Source: JAAYAO01 sp051133435 (lineage in GTDB: Bacteria; Actinomycetota; Actinomycetes; Propionibacteriales; Propionibacteriaceae). From it: a stretch of 64,000 bases of DNA. The first letter of the stretch is position 1, and every line of letters starts with the position of its first letter. Location: assembly GCF_051133435.1 (NCBI RefSeq), contig NZ_JBPGNY010000004.1, positions 248,001-312,000 of the forward strand, written 5' to 3'. Of this stretch, positions 39,575-47,824 are shown piece by piece. The notes below the pieces were generated by a model. That model worked only from the letters and a program-made list of their open reading frames with translations. It had not been told where the DNA came from and ran no database searches. Both the position numbers and the translations under genes were made by a program.

Positions 39575-40449
39575 AGGCGACAGGCGGCGATGTCGGTGAC
39601 CAGAATCGCCCGGGCGCCGACCTGCCACAGGTCGTCCATGATGGCGTGGGCATCCTGGCGACGCACCATCGAGCGCACCGCGACCCAACCGTCCTTGGCC
39701 AGCGGGGACACGGTCGGCGATTCCAGGCCCGGGGTGAGCTCGGCGGCCTCGTCCAGCAAGGCCTCGGGCACGTCGTAATCCATCATCACGTAGTTGCGCG
39801 CAACCAGGACGCCCCTGAGCCGCTGGAGCAACCGGTTCACCTGCTCGGGATCGGCGTCGGCGCGCCGGATCACGATCCCTTCCGATTCCAGGATCGGGTC
39901 ACCGAAGAGTTCCAGCCCCGCCCGCTTCAGGGTGCTACCGGTCTCGACCACATCTGCGACCACATCGGCCACCCCGAGACGGATCGCGCTCTCGACCGCG
40001 CCGTCCAGTTTGATCAGGCGGGCGGTGATGTTCTTCTCGGCCAGATAGGTCTCCAACAGCCCCGGGTAGGAGGTGGCGATCCGGGCCCCTTCCAGGGAGG
40101 CCAGGTCGCGGTTCTCGCCCTGGGGTGAGGCGAAGCGGAAGCGGCTGCGGCCGAAGCCCAACTGCAGGATTTCGTCCGCGTCGGCACCCGAATCGAGCAG
40201 CATGTCGCGTCCGGTCAGCCCGACGTCGAGGGTGCCCTCACCGACATAGATGGCGATGTCACGGGGCCGCAGGTAGTAGAACTCCACATGGGCGTCCTCG
40301 TCGACCAGAACCAGATCCTTGGAGTCGGTGCGCTGCCGGTAGCCGGCTTCGCGCAGCATCTGCGCGGAGGCCTCCGACAGGGCGCCCTTGTTCGGGACGG
40401 CGATCTTGAGCTTCGGGCCTTGGTGAATCACGACCCCGACCCTACCCAC
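39571..40449 (-). CDS. hisG: ATP phosphoribosyltransferase, long form
   Basis: First, feedback-controlled step of histidine synthesis: joins ATP and PRPP. 292 aa; the C-terminal regulatory domain (about residues 215-292) shows it is the long form that does not need HisZ. KLKIAVPNKGALSE at the N-terminus, DVGLTGRDMLLDSG, and the PRPP loop DVVETGSTLKRAGLE are present. Starts with GTG 40449, or possibly GTG 40431, which leaves VIHQGPKLKIAVPNKG. It is 3 nt behind hisE. Confidence 0.95.
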   Translation of the reverse strand: MGRVGVVIHQGPKLKIAVPNKGALSEASAQMLREAGYRQRTDSKDLVLVDEDAHVEFYYLRPRDIAIYVGEGTLDVGLTGRDMLLDSGADADEILQLGFGRSRFRFASPQGENRDLASLEGARIATSYPGLLETYLAEKNITARLIKLDGAVESAIRLGVADVVADVVETGSTLKRAGLELFGDPILESEGIVIRRADADPEQVNRLLQRLRGVLVARNYVMMDYDVPEALLDEAAELTPGLESPTVSPLAKDGWVAVRSMVRRQDAHAIMDDLWQVGARAILVTDIAACRL

Positions 40450-40452
40450 TGC

Positions 40453-40716
40453 TCACAGGTACTCGTACACGTCGCGCAGGTCGAGATCGAGGGCCACCAT
40501 CATCACCTGGAGGTGGTAGATCAGCTGGCTGATCTCCTCGGCGGCCTCCGCCTTCGACTGGTATTCGGCGGCCATCCAGACCTCGGCGGCCTCCTCGACG
40601 ACCTTCTTGCCGATCGCATGCACCCCGGCGTCCAACTGGGCGACCGTGCCCGAACCGGCCGGACGGGTGCGGGCCTTGTCCTGCAGTTCGGCGAAGAGTT
40701 CCTCGAAGGTTTTCAC
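40453..40716 (-). CDS. hisE: phosphoribosyl-ATP pyrophosphatase
   Basis: 87 aa. Second step of histidine synthesis, releasing pyrophosphate from phosphoribosyl-ATP. An all-alpha MazG-type fold with KKVVEEAAEVWMAAE and EEISQLIYHLQVMM supplying the metal-binding acidic residues. I prefer GTG 40716 (VKTFEELFAELQ) to TTG 40725, by comparison with mycobacterial HisE; neither has a strong ribosome site. hisI is not here. Confidence 0.93.
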   Translation of the reverse strand: MKTFEELFAELQDKARTRPAGSGTVAQLDAGVHAIGKKVVEEAAEVWMAAEYQSKAEAAEEISQLIYHLQVMMVALDLDLRDVYEYL

Positions 40717-40740
40717 GCGGGTCAATCTATCGTCCGGGGC

Positions 40741-41988
40741 TCAGCCACGCAGGTTGACGCCCAGCAGGGCATCGACCGCGTCGATGATCTCCCCCGGGGC
40801 CTCGGTGTCGTCGGAGTCGATCGCCAGCGATCCCCCGGCCCAGGCGTCGATCGCGGCCAGCGCCCGGGGGGCGTCCAGGTCGTCGCGCAGGGCGGCGCGC
40901 ACCTCGGCGATGGTGGCCGCTGCGTTCAGCCCGGTGTCGTTGTGGACGGCCTCGCGCCAGCGGGCCAGCCGGTCGGTGGCCTCGCACAGTCCCGGGTAGG
41001 TCCACATCCAGTCGTCGCGGTAGTGCTGGGCCAGCAGGGCCAGCCGGATCGCTCTCGGGTCGACACCCTCGTGCCGCAGCCGCGAGACGAACACCAGGTT
41101 GCCCTTGGACTTCGACATCTTCTCCCCGTCCAGGCCGACCATGCCCGAGTGCAGCCAGTGCTGGGCGAAGGGACGACCCGAGGCGGTGTGGGCGTGTGCC
41201 GCGCTCATCTCGTGATGGGGGAAGACCAGGTCAGAGCCGCCACCCTGGACGTCGAAGGCGGGGCCCAGATTCTCCAGGGCGATCGCGGCGCATTCGATGT
41301 GCCAGCCGGGCCGACCCTCCCCCAGGGCCGACGGCCAGGACGGTTCGCCCGGGCGGGCCAGCCGCCAGAGCAGGGCGTCGAGGGGGTCGCGTTTGCCGGG
41401 CCGGTCGGGGTCGCCGCCGCGTTCGGCGAAGGTGGCCAGGGCCTGCTCGCGGGAAAGCCCGGAAAGCCCGACATAGCCGGGGGCGTCGGTGGTGGTGAAG
41501 TAGTAGTCGGGGTATTCGGGGTCGTCGACCCGGTACACCGTGCCGAGTTCGCGCAGCCGCTCGATCAGGTGCACAACCTCGTCGATGGCTTCGGTGGCGC
41601 CGATGAACTGCTGCGGGGGCAGCACATTCAGCGCGGTCATGTCCTCACGGAACAGCGCGATCTGTTCCCGGGCCAGGACTCGCCAGTCGACCCCGTCGCG
41701 GTGGGCGCGCTCCAACAGGGGGTCGTCCACGTCGGTGACGTTCTGGACGTATTCCACGGTCAGTCCCCGGTCGAGCCAGACCCGGTTCAGCAGATCGAAG
41801 GTCAGGTAGGTGTTGGCGTGCCCGATGTGGGTGGCGTCATAGGGGGTGATCCCGCAGACGTAGATCTTCGCCGTCCCGGACTCGGGGCCGATCGGCTGTT
41901 TCGTGCCGGTGGCACTGTCGTGGGCCACCAGCGGCGCGGAGCCGTCTCCGGGAATGCGGGGTGGGCTGGGCACCTGCCAGGAATCCAT
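40741..41988 (-). CDS. mshC: cysteine:glucosaminyl-inositol ligase (mycothiol synthesis)
   Basis: 415 aa, class I synthetase-like. Joins cysteine to GlcN-inositol using ATP, the third committed step of mycothiol, the actinobacterial thiol buffer. HIGH-type motif THIGHANTYLTFDLL near residue 53 and KMSKSKGN near 285. VCGITPYD and FPHHEMSAAHAHTASG match MshC as against CysRS: it starts MDSWQVP and lacks the CysRS C-terminal tRNA-binding domain. It confirms an actinobacterial host. It sits between a SCO1664-like gene and hisE. Confidence 0.95.
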   Translation of the reverse strand: MDSWQVPSPPRIPGDGSAPLVAHDSATGTKQPIGPESGTAKIYVCGITPYDATHIGHANTYLTFDLLNRVWLDRGLTVEYVQNVTDVDDPLLERAHRDGVDWRVLAREQIALFREDMTALNVLPPQQFIGATEAIDEVVHLIERLRELGTVYRVDDPEYPDYYFTTTDAPGYVGLSGLSREQALATFAERGGDPDRPGKRDPLDALLWRLARPGEPSWPSALGEGRPGWHIECAAIALENLGPAFDVQGGGSDLVFPHHEMSAAHAHTASGRPFAQHWLHSGMVGLDGEKMSKSKGNLVFVSRLRHEGVDPRAIRLALLAQHYRDDWMWTYPGLCEATDRLARWREAVHNDTGLNAAATIAEVRAALRDDLDAPRALAAIDAWAGGSLAIDSDDTEAPGEIIDAVDALLGVNLRG

Positions 41989-42046
41989 GGGGGCGACAGT
42001 ACCCGACCCGAACCAGTTGCGAGAACTTTCAATTACTTTGCCGGGG

Positions 42047-42814
42047 TCAGAACGGTGGCCACGGAATCGTCGGCCAGTCCCGTCCGGGGGCCGGGAAATG
42101 CCCGGCCGCGAGCAGGTCGGCGATTCGTTCTCGGGTGGCGGCGATCTCGGCCTCGGTGAGCCACGGTTGCAAGCACTCCTGCGCGACCCGGTCGGTGTTT
42201 TCCAGCAGGGTCACCTCATCGGTGCTGAACGACCGGCCGGCCCAGCCCCACAACACGGTGCGCAGTTTGGGTTCGACATGAAAGGTCAGGCCGTGGTCGA
42301 CCCCGAACACCGTTCCCTGTGACAGCAGGACGTGGCCGCCCTTGCGGTCGGCGTTGTTGATCACCACGTCGAACAGTGCCAGCCGACGCAACCGGGGGTC
42401 ATCGGCGTGCACCACCGCGACGGGTTGTTCGTGGGCATCCAGGCCGGTGAAGATCTTCAACCAACCGGGTTGATCGGCCTCGGCCACCGGCAGCAGGTCG
42501 ACCAGTTCGTCCTCGTCCTCGGTGTCCACCCAGGCCTGCAACATGCCCGGGCCGAGGGGGCCCTCGTCGATCCAGACGGTGCGCGGCACGACATCGAACC
42601 CGGAGGCCACCGACAGGTCGTGGGCGGCGAGTTCGCGGTGGCCCAGGGTGGCGTCGGGAAAGTCCCACAAGGGCTTCTCCCCTGCGACCGGTTTGTGAAT
42701 CGCCTGCCGGTCGTCGTCCAGTTCGACCAGAAAGGTGGCGTTGGAGGCCTGCATCAAGCGGCCGACGATGGTCGGGGTACCGCTCAAATCGGCGTCGAAA
42801 CACGGATGGCGCAT
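42047..42814 (-). CDS. SCO1664-family protein (kinase-like fold)
   Basis: 255 aa. Conserved actinobacterial protein found beside mshC and DUF3090 genes. It has PI3/4-kinase-like traits: FLVELDDDRQAIHKPVAGEKPLWDF suggests a nucleotide-binding lysine, VVINNADRKGGHVLL resembles a catalytic loop, and FGVDHGLTFH a metal-binding DxG-type turn. Substrate unknown. It starts 19 nt behind DUF3090, and both are likely co-translated with the phosphatase upstream. Confidence 0.88.
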   Translation of the reverse strand: MRHPCFDADLSGTPTIVGRLMQASNATFLVELDDDRQAIHKPVAGEKPLWDFPDATLGHRELAAHDLSVASGFDVVPRTVWIDEGPLGPGMLQAWVDTEDEDELVDLLPVAEADQPGWLKIFTGLDAHEQPVAVVHADDPRLRRLALFDVVINNADRKGGHVLLSQGTVFGVDHGLTFHVEPKLRTVLWGWAGRSFSTDEVTLLENTDRVAQECLQPWLTEAEIAATRERIADLLAAGHFPAPGRDWPTIPWPPF

Positions 42815-42833
42815 GCTGGCTGACGAACCGCTC

Positions 42834-43424
42834 TCAGAACAACGCTCGGCGGTACCCGTTGGCGCGCGGGCAGACGTGTCCGGCCGGTTCCAACGGTTGG
42901 GCGCAGAAGGGGCAGGGCGGACGACCGGCCGAGACCACGGCCTGGGCTCGGGCCACGAAGTCGCGGGCCCGATCCTTGGTGATGCGCACCACGAAGGCCT
43001 CGGCGGCCTGTTCCGCCTCGTGCTTGGCGATCTCGGTCTCGTCGGCGAAGAAGTCCGGCTCCTCGGCGGCCTCGTCGACGTGCTCGGTGGAGAACATTTC
43101 GATGATCAGCCGGTCTTCGTCGGCGTCGTAGGCGATGGTCATCGTGCCCACCCGGAACTCCTCGTCGATGGGCACGTCCAGTGGCGCGTTGTCGACCTGC
43201 GGCGGGGCGAGGGTGAGGTCCGGCTGGCCGGTGCGGCGCTGGATCTCGTTGAGCACCTTCTCGATGTGCTCGGCGAGCACCACGACCTGTTCCTTCTCGC
43301 ACACCACCGACGTGATCCGGTTCGCCTGACGCGCCTGCAGGAAGAAGGTGCGTGCGCCGGGTTCCCCGACCGTACCGGCCACGAAACGATCGGGTTCGTC
43401 GTAGTGATAAACCACCGAAGCCAT
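42834..43424 (-). CDS. DUF3090 protein with C-terminal zinc-ribbon-like motif
   Basis: 196 aa. An N-terminal domain of unknown function (PDRFVAGTVGEPGARTFFLQ) and a C-terminal Cys/His knuckle CPFCAQPLEPAGHVCPRAN that likely binds zinc. It is restricted to actinobacteria as far as I know and always near the SCO1664 and phosphatase genes, so a shared complex or pathway is likely. Function unknown. Confidence 0.92.
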   Translation of the reverse strand: MASVVYHYDEPDRFVAGTVGEPGARTFFLQARQANRITSVVCEKEQVVVLAEHIEKVLNEIQRRTGQPDLTLAPPQVDNAPLDVPIDEEFRVGTMTIAYDADEDRLIIEMFSTEHVDEAAEEPDFFADETEIAKHEAEQAAEAFVVRITKDRARDFVARAQAVVSAGRPPCPFCAQPLEPAGHVCPRANGYRRALF

Positions 43425-43438
43425 GGCACCAGCCTACG

Positions 43439-44122
43439 TCAGTCGCCGCTGCCGAGGCCGCCACCGACCTGCGCTGCCGCGGCACCGCCGGCGCAGACCG
43501 GGGCCAGTTCACCCGAGGTGGTGTTCACACAGACCACGAACGGACGCGCGGGGGTGTAGCGAATCACGGTGACCGAGCCGGGGTCGACCATGATGCGCTG
43601 GAACTGATCGAGGTGAATCCCGAGGGCGTCGGCGACGATCGCCTTGATCACATCACCGTGGCTGACCGCCAGCCACACCGCGTCGGCACCCTGGGCGGTG
43701 GCCAGGTGCCGGTTCGTGGCGCGCACCCAGTTCACCGCGCGGGTGGACATCTCGCTGAGCGATTCCCCGTCGGGGAAGGCCGCCTCGGACGGGTTCTGTT
43801 GCACCACCTGCCACAGCGCCTCGGCGGCCAGGTCCTTCAGCGTGGAGCCGGTCCAGGCCCCGTAGTCACATTCGGTGAGCGCCTCGACCGCGGTCGCCGG
43901 GGGCAGGTCGACCTGCTCGCCGATCACTGCTGCGGTCTGCAGGCAGCGTTCCATCGGGGAGGAGAACACCGCGCTCACCGGCACCCCGGCCAGCCGCCGG
44001 CCCACCGTCCGGGCCTGTTCGACACCGACCTCGTCCAGGTGCACCCCGGGGCTGCGTCCGGCCAGCACGTGATTGGCATTCGCGGTGGTGCGGCCGTGCC
44101 GCACCAGGACCAGGGTCGTCAT
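43439..44122 (-). CDS. histidine phosphatase (phosphoglycerate-mutase-like)
   Basis: 227 aa. Branch-1 histidine phosphatase: LVRHGRTTANANHVLAG at the N-terminus supplies the phospho-histidine and arginine, VFSSPMERCLQTA the second arginine, and VSHGDVIKAIV the second histidine; Glu is in ECDYGAW. The C-terminus ends in a glycine-rich tail. This is the MSMEG_4193-type group linked to DUF3090. Small-molecule substrate unknown. ATG 44122 was preferred to a longer frame that has no ribosome site. Confidence 0.92.
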   Translation of the reverse strand: MTTLVLVRHGRTTANANHVLAGRSPGVHLDEVGVEQARTVGRRLAGVPVSAVFSSPMERCLQTAAVIGEQVDLPPATAVEALTECDYGAWTGSTLKDLAAEALWQVVQQNPSEAAFPDGESLSEMSTRAVNWVRATNRHLATAQGADAVWLAVSHGDVIKAIVADALGIHLDQFQRIMVDPGSVTVIRYTPARPFVVCVNTTSGELAPVCAGGAAAAQVGGGLGSGD

Positions 44123-44133
44123 GTTCGCAAAGG

Positions 44134-44646
44134 TTAGGGCACCAGATAGCGTCCGCGCAGGTACCCCAGCGCAGCGTGGTCGGACAACTCCACGTGTTCC
44201 ACCTCGCCGCGCACCATCGTGGTCCAGCCCAGGCGGTCTTCGTGGGCGGTGACCCGCACCCCGAGCCAGCCCGCGGTGTCGGCCAGTACCGGCCCCCATT
44301 CGGAGTCCTGCCACTGCCCCAGGGTGAAGGGCCCGCCGGGGGCCGGCGCGACCCGGGCGAAGGCATCGGCCACCGGGGCCTGATCCGGCCCCAGGAGGTT
44401 CACCACCAGCCGGTCGGCGCCGGCGGTGAGGTCATCGGCCAGGTCGGAATCGGCGTCCAGCAGCCCGAGCACCTCGGCCACCGGCCCCTCGGCGAGCAGC
44501 ATCGAGGCGATCGTCCACCCCTGTCGCTCGCGGCCCGCCCCGGTGGTCCACACCGTGACCGGCGCCGGCATCCGGCCCCGGAACCGGCGCACCGGGTCAC
44601 GGTCGGGCTCGGGGGTGGCGAACGGATGCTCGGAATGAATGGTCAC
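44134..44646 (-). CDS. flavin-reductase-like FMN-binding split-barrel protein
   Basis: 170 aa. RMPAPVTVWTTGAGRERQGWTIASML and the VNLLGPDQAPVADAFARVAPAP stretch match flavin reductase/FMN-binding split barrels. The strands are complete, with no transmembrane parts. It is the first gene of the eight-gene run to the PH-like gene, and divergent from uppP across 83 bp. A redox or F420/FMN role is possible; the partner is unknown. Confidence 0.82.
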   Translation of the reverse strand: MTIHSEHPFATPEPDRDPVRRFRGRMPAPVTVWTTGAGRERQGWTIASMLLAEGPVAEVLGLLDADSDLADDLTAGADRLVVNLLGPDQAPVADAFARVAPAPGGPFTLGQWQDSEWGPVLADTAGWLGVRVTAHEDRLGWTTMVRGEVEHVELSDHAALGYLRGRYLVP

Positions 44647-44729
44647 ACCCCGACCGTACCCAGCCGGGTTGCATCGCGGTCTACAGTTGCCTCTCGGATC
44701 GCAGGAGCCGAACAGTTCAGGAGTGTCAG

Positions 44730-45557
44730 ATGACGTGGTGGGAAGCCCTGATTTTGGGGGTGGTCCAAGGACTGACCGAGTTCTTGCCGATCTCCTCCAG
44801 CGCCCACTTGTCGATCGTCGGCCAGTTGCTGGGCCGCGATGACCCCGGCTCGGCCTTCACCGCGATCGTGCAGATCGGCACCGAGGCGGCGGTGATTCTG
44901 TACTTCGCCAAGGACATCGGCCGGATCATCAAACGGTGGGTGCTGGCCCTGTTCGGCAAGGTGCCGCAATCCGACCCCGATGTGCGGATGGGGTGGCTGG
45001 TGATCATCGGGTCGGTACCGATCGTGGTGCTCGGGCTGCTGTTCCAGGACTACATCGATCACGCCCTGCGCAACCTGTGGGTGACCGTGGCGATGCTGGG
45101 TGGGGTGGCTGTGCTGCTGTTCCTGGCCGACCGGTTCGCCCGCCACGTCAAGCCGCTGGAGAAGCTGTCCTGGCGCGACGGCATCTTCTACGGCCTGGCG
45201 CAGTCGCTGGCCCTGATCCCGGGGGTTTCCCGTTCGGGCGCCACGATCTCGGCCGGTCTGGCGATGGGCTACACCCGTGAGGCGGCCGCACGGTATTCCT
45301 TCCTGCTCGCGATTCCGGCCGTGCTGGGGTCGGGGTTCTACAAGCTCACCGAGATCAGTGCCGACCCGACTCCGCCGAATTGGCTGGGCATCGGCGTGGC
45401 CACCGTGGTGTCCTTCGCGGTCGGGCTGGGCGTCATCCACTGGCTGCTGCGCTACGTCAGCCGCAACAACTTCACCATCTTCGTGGTGTACCGGCTGATT
45501 CTGGCCGCGGTGGTTGCGGTGCTGCTGCTCACCGGGGTGCTGCACCCGCTGCCCTGA
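44730..45557 (+). CDS. uppP: undecaprenyl-diphosphatase
   Basis: 275 aa, about 8 membrane segments. It recycles the undecaprenyl carrier for peptidoglycan synthesis and gives bacitracin resistance when overproduced. The (E/Q)xxxE motif appears as QGLTEFLPISSSAHL near the N-terminus and the phosphatase-like loop is GVSRSGATISAG near residue 165. CAGGAG lies 8 nt before the ATG. Flanked by a possible hairpin at 45596-45659. Confidence 0.97.
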   Translation: MTWWEALILGVVQGLTEFLPISSSAHLSIVGQLLGRDDPGSAFTAIVQIGTEAAVILYFAKDIGRIIKRWVLALFGKVPQSDPDVRMGWLVIIGSVPIVVLGLLFQDYIDHALRNLWVTVAMLGGVAVLLFLADRFARHVKPLEKLSWRDGIFYGLAQSLALIPGVSRSGATISAGLAMGYTREAAARYSFLLAIPAVLGSGFYKLTEISADPTPPNWLGIGVATVVSFAVGLGVIHWLLRYVSRNNFTIFVVYRLILAAVVAVLLLTGVLHPLP

Positions 45558-45595
45558 GCCCACCTCGGGTGCTTCGTCTGGATGCACGTGGACAC

Positions 45596-45659
45596 AAACG
45601 CACCCCAACCGGCCCGCTAGTGCCCGAACGCACCACATGGGTGGCTGTGGGGTGCGTTT
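45596..45659 (+). terminator. long-loop inverted repeat behind uppP
   Basis: 12-bp inverted repeat AAACGCACCCCA/TGGGGTGCGTTT separated by 40 nt, with a further short stem inside. The right arm ends in GTTTA. Position between uppP and the next gene suggests transcription termination. Confidence 0.4.
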
Positions 45660-45725
45660 ACATCCATCACGTGACACCGGGCGTAGCAACACATGGCAGC
45701 AGGCCGACCGGTAATGTCGCTCACC

Positions 45726-46685
45726 ATGAAACGGCGGATCGCTGGCACCACCGGGTTGCGGGTCTCCCGGTTGGGCCTGGGCACCCTGACCTGGGGCCGA
45801 TCGGTGACCCGCCCGGCCGCACGCGAGCTGCTGCGCACCTTCGTCGAGGCCGGCGGCAACCTGATCGACACCGCTGCGGCCTACGGGGCCGGCGACACCG
45901 AGAAGATGATCGGCGAGATCGTGATGCGCGACCTCTCCCGCGAAGACCTGGTGATCGCCACCAAATCGGGCTTCGTCAACGAGGGCGGCGAGCGGATGAT
46001 GGACACCTCCCGCTCCACCATGCTGCGCGAGTTGGAGGATTCGCTGCGCCGGCTGCGCACCGACCACGTCGATCTGTGGCAGGTGCATGCCTGGGGCGAG
46101 GCACCCCTGGAGGAAACCCTGGCCGCCTTCGACCTGGCGGTGTCCCAGGGCAAGGCCCGTTATGTCGGGCTGTCCAACTTCGTCGGCTGGCAAACCGCCC
46201 AGGCCGCCACCTGGCAGAAGGCCGACGCGAATCGCACCCCGCTGGCCACCACCCAGATCGAGTACTCCCTGCTCGCCCGACGCGCCGAGATCGAGGTGAT
46301 CCCGGCAGCCCGTGCGATGGGACTGGGGGTGTTGCCCTGGTCACCGCTGGGTCGCGGAGTGCTGTCGGGCAAGTACCGCACCGGAACCCCCAGGGATTCC
46401 CGGGGCGCCGATGAGCACCTCGAATGGTTCGTGGAGCCCTATCTGGAGACCCGCAGCCGGGCGGTGGTCGAAGCGGTGGCCAAGGCGGCCGAGGGCCTCG
46501 ACCTGACCCCGGCCCAGGTGGCGCTGCTGTGGATCCGCGATGCTCCCGGGGTCACCGCTCCCCTGGTCGGGCCGCGCAATTCCGAGCAACTGCGCGAGCT
46601 GCTCGCGGTCGAGGACCGTGAGTTGCCGGCCGAGATCGCCGCTGCGCTGGACGATGTGTCCGGTGGCCCGAATCCGGGTCGCTGA
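45726..46685 (+). CDS. aldo/keto reductase
   Basis: 319 aa from the chosen ATG. KRRIAGTTGLRVSRLGLGTL, catalytic DTAAAYGAGDTE, VIATKSG, HAWGEAP and the C-terminal cofactor segment VTAPLVGPRNSEQLRE mark a typical NADPH-dependent reductase of the voltage-channel-beta-like group. Two ATGs (45714, 45726) are possible; a TAATGT directly upstream suggests a leaderless transcript starting at 45726. Its substrate is unknown; the homology to the gene at 29306 is only family-level. Confidence 0.92.
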   Translation: MKRRIAGTTGLRVSRLGLGTLTWGRSVTRPAARELLRTFVEAGGNLIDTAAAYGAGDTEKMIGEIVMRDLSREDLVIATKSGFVNEGGERMMDTSRSTMLRELEDSLRRLRTDHVDLWQVHAWGEAPLEETLAAFDLAVSQGKARYVGLSNFVGWQTAQAATWQKADANRTPLATTQIEYSLLARRAEIEVIPAARAMGLGVLPWSPLGRGVLSGKYRTGTPRDSRGADEHLEWFVEPYLETRSRAVVEAVAKAAEGLDLTPAQVALLWIRDAPGVTAPLVGPRNSEQLRELLAVEDRELPAEIAAALDDVSGGPNPGR

Positions 46686-46725
46686 GCTTTTGGGAAAACA
46701 ACCTACGGTTGGGTAAGTTAGAAGT

Positions 46726-47817
46726 GTGTCACTCACCCAGCGTGAAGTCCGACCGACCCTGCAACGATCCATCCGCAACAGCGCCCGCTCGCTGGCCCGG
46801 TTGATCACCACCCCCCTGTCCCCCGGCGACTACCTCGATCTGTTCCTGCCACTGCGTGCGGGAGCTCCGCTCCGGGGTCGGGTGATCTCGGTGCGCCCCG
46901 AAACCGCCGACGCCACCACCGTGACGATCCTCACCGGCCGCGGCTGGCGCGGGCACCTGCCCGGGCAGTATCTGCGCATCGGAGTCGACGTCGACGGGGT
47001 GCGACTGTGGCGTTCGTACTCGATCACCAGCCCACCCACCTGGCACGACCGGCTGGTCAGCATCACCGTGCGCGCGATTCCGGACGGCGTGGTCAGCAAC
47101 CACATCCTGCGCGCGCTCACCCCGGGCACGATGCTGATGCTGGATCAGGCCGTCGGCTTCTTCACCCAGCCCGACCCCCTGCCGGCCAAGGTACTGTTCC
47201 TGACCGCCGGCAGCGGCCTCACCCCGGTGATGGGCATGCTGCGCAGCTACCGCTTCCCCAACGCGGTGCTGGTGCATTCGGCCCCCACCCCCGAACGGAT
47301 GATGTTCCGCGAGGAACTGCACCGGATGGTCGCCGACGGCCGGCTGACCCTGGTGGAACGGTTCACCGAGGCCGAGGGCAAACTCCCGGTCGGCGACCTC
47401 GACACCGTCGTCCCCGACTGGCGACAGCGCGAGGCCTGGGCCTGTGGCCCGGCTCCCCTGTTGAACGACGCCGAACAGCACTGGGCCGATCAGGGCCTGA
47501 CGGACAACCTGCACGTGGAGCGTTTCCACGTCGAGTTGGTCGTCGAGGGTGAGGGCGGCGAAGCCCACTTCACCCGCTCCGATGTGCGTGCCCACGGCGA
47601 TGCGGCCGAACCGCTGTTGGATGCCGGGGAGGACGCCGGGGTGCTGATGCCCTCGGGCTGCCGGATGGGCATCTGCTTCGGCTGTGTTGCCCCACTCACC
47701 GAAGGTGCGGTGCGCGACCTGCGCACCGGCGACATCGTCACCGCAACCCCCGGAGAGGCCGTGATGATCCAAACCTGTGTCAGCGCTGCCGCCGGCTCTT
47801 GCTCGATCGATCTGTAG
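46726..47817 (+). CDS. NADPH ferredoxin-type reductase, desaturase partner (Rv3230c-like)
   Basis: 363 aa. FAD domain (LRIGVDVDGVRLWRSYSITS holds the RxYS motif), NAD domain (FLTAGSGLTPVMGMLRS), then a plant-type [2Fe-2S] domain with C-x4-C-x2-C in SGCRMGICFGCVAPL and a last Cys near the end. It passes electrons from NAD(P)H to the desaturase 8 bp downstream. The layout matches Rv3230c-DesA3. GTG start; no ribosome site, so it may be leaderless. It could also serve KshA, which has no reductase of its own here. Confidence 0.92.
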   Translation: MSLTQREVRPTLQRSIRNSARSLARLITTPLSPGDYLDLFLPLRAGAPLRGRVISVRPETADATTVTILTGRGWRGHLPGQYLRIGVDVDGVRLWRSYSITSPPTWHDRLVSITVRAIPDGVVSNHILRALTPGTMLMLDQAVGFFTQPDPLPAKVLFLTAGSGLTPVMGMLRSYRFPNAVLVHSAPTPERMMFREELHRMVADGRLTLVERFTEAEGKLPVGDLDTVVPDWRQREAWACGPAPLLNDAEQHWADQGLTDNLHVERFHVELVVEGEGGEAHFTRSDVRAHGDAAEPLLDAGEDAGVLMPSGCRMGICFGCVAPLTEGAVRDLRTGDIVTATPGEAVMIQTCVSAAAGSCSIDL

Positions 47818-47824
47818 GAACATC

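Noticed and set aside
40288..42159. 623-aa plus-strand frame opposite mshC and hisE
   Set aside because: Antisense shadow with low-complexity composition.
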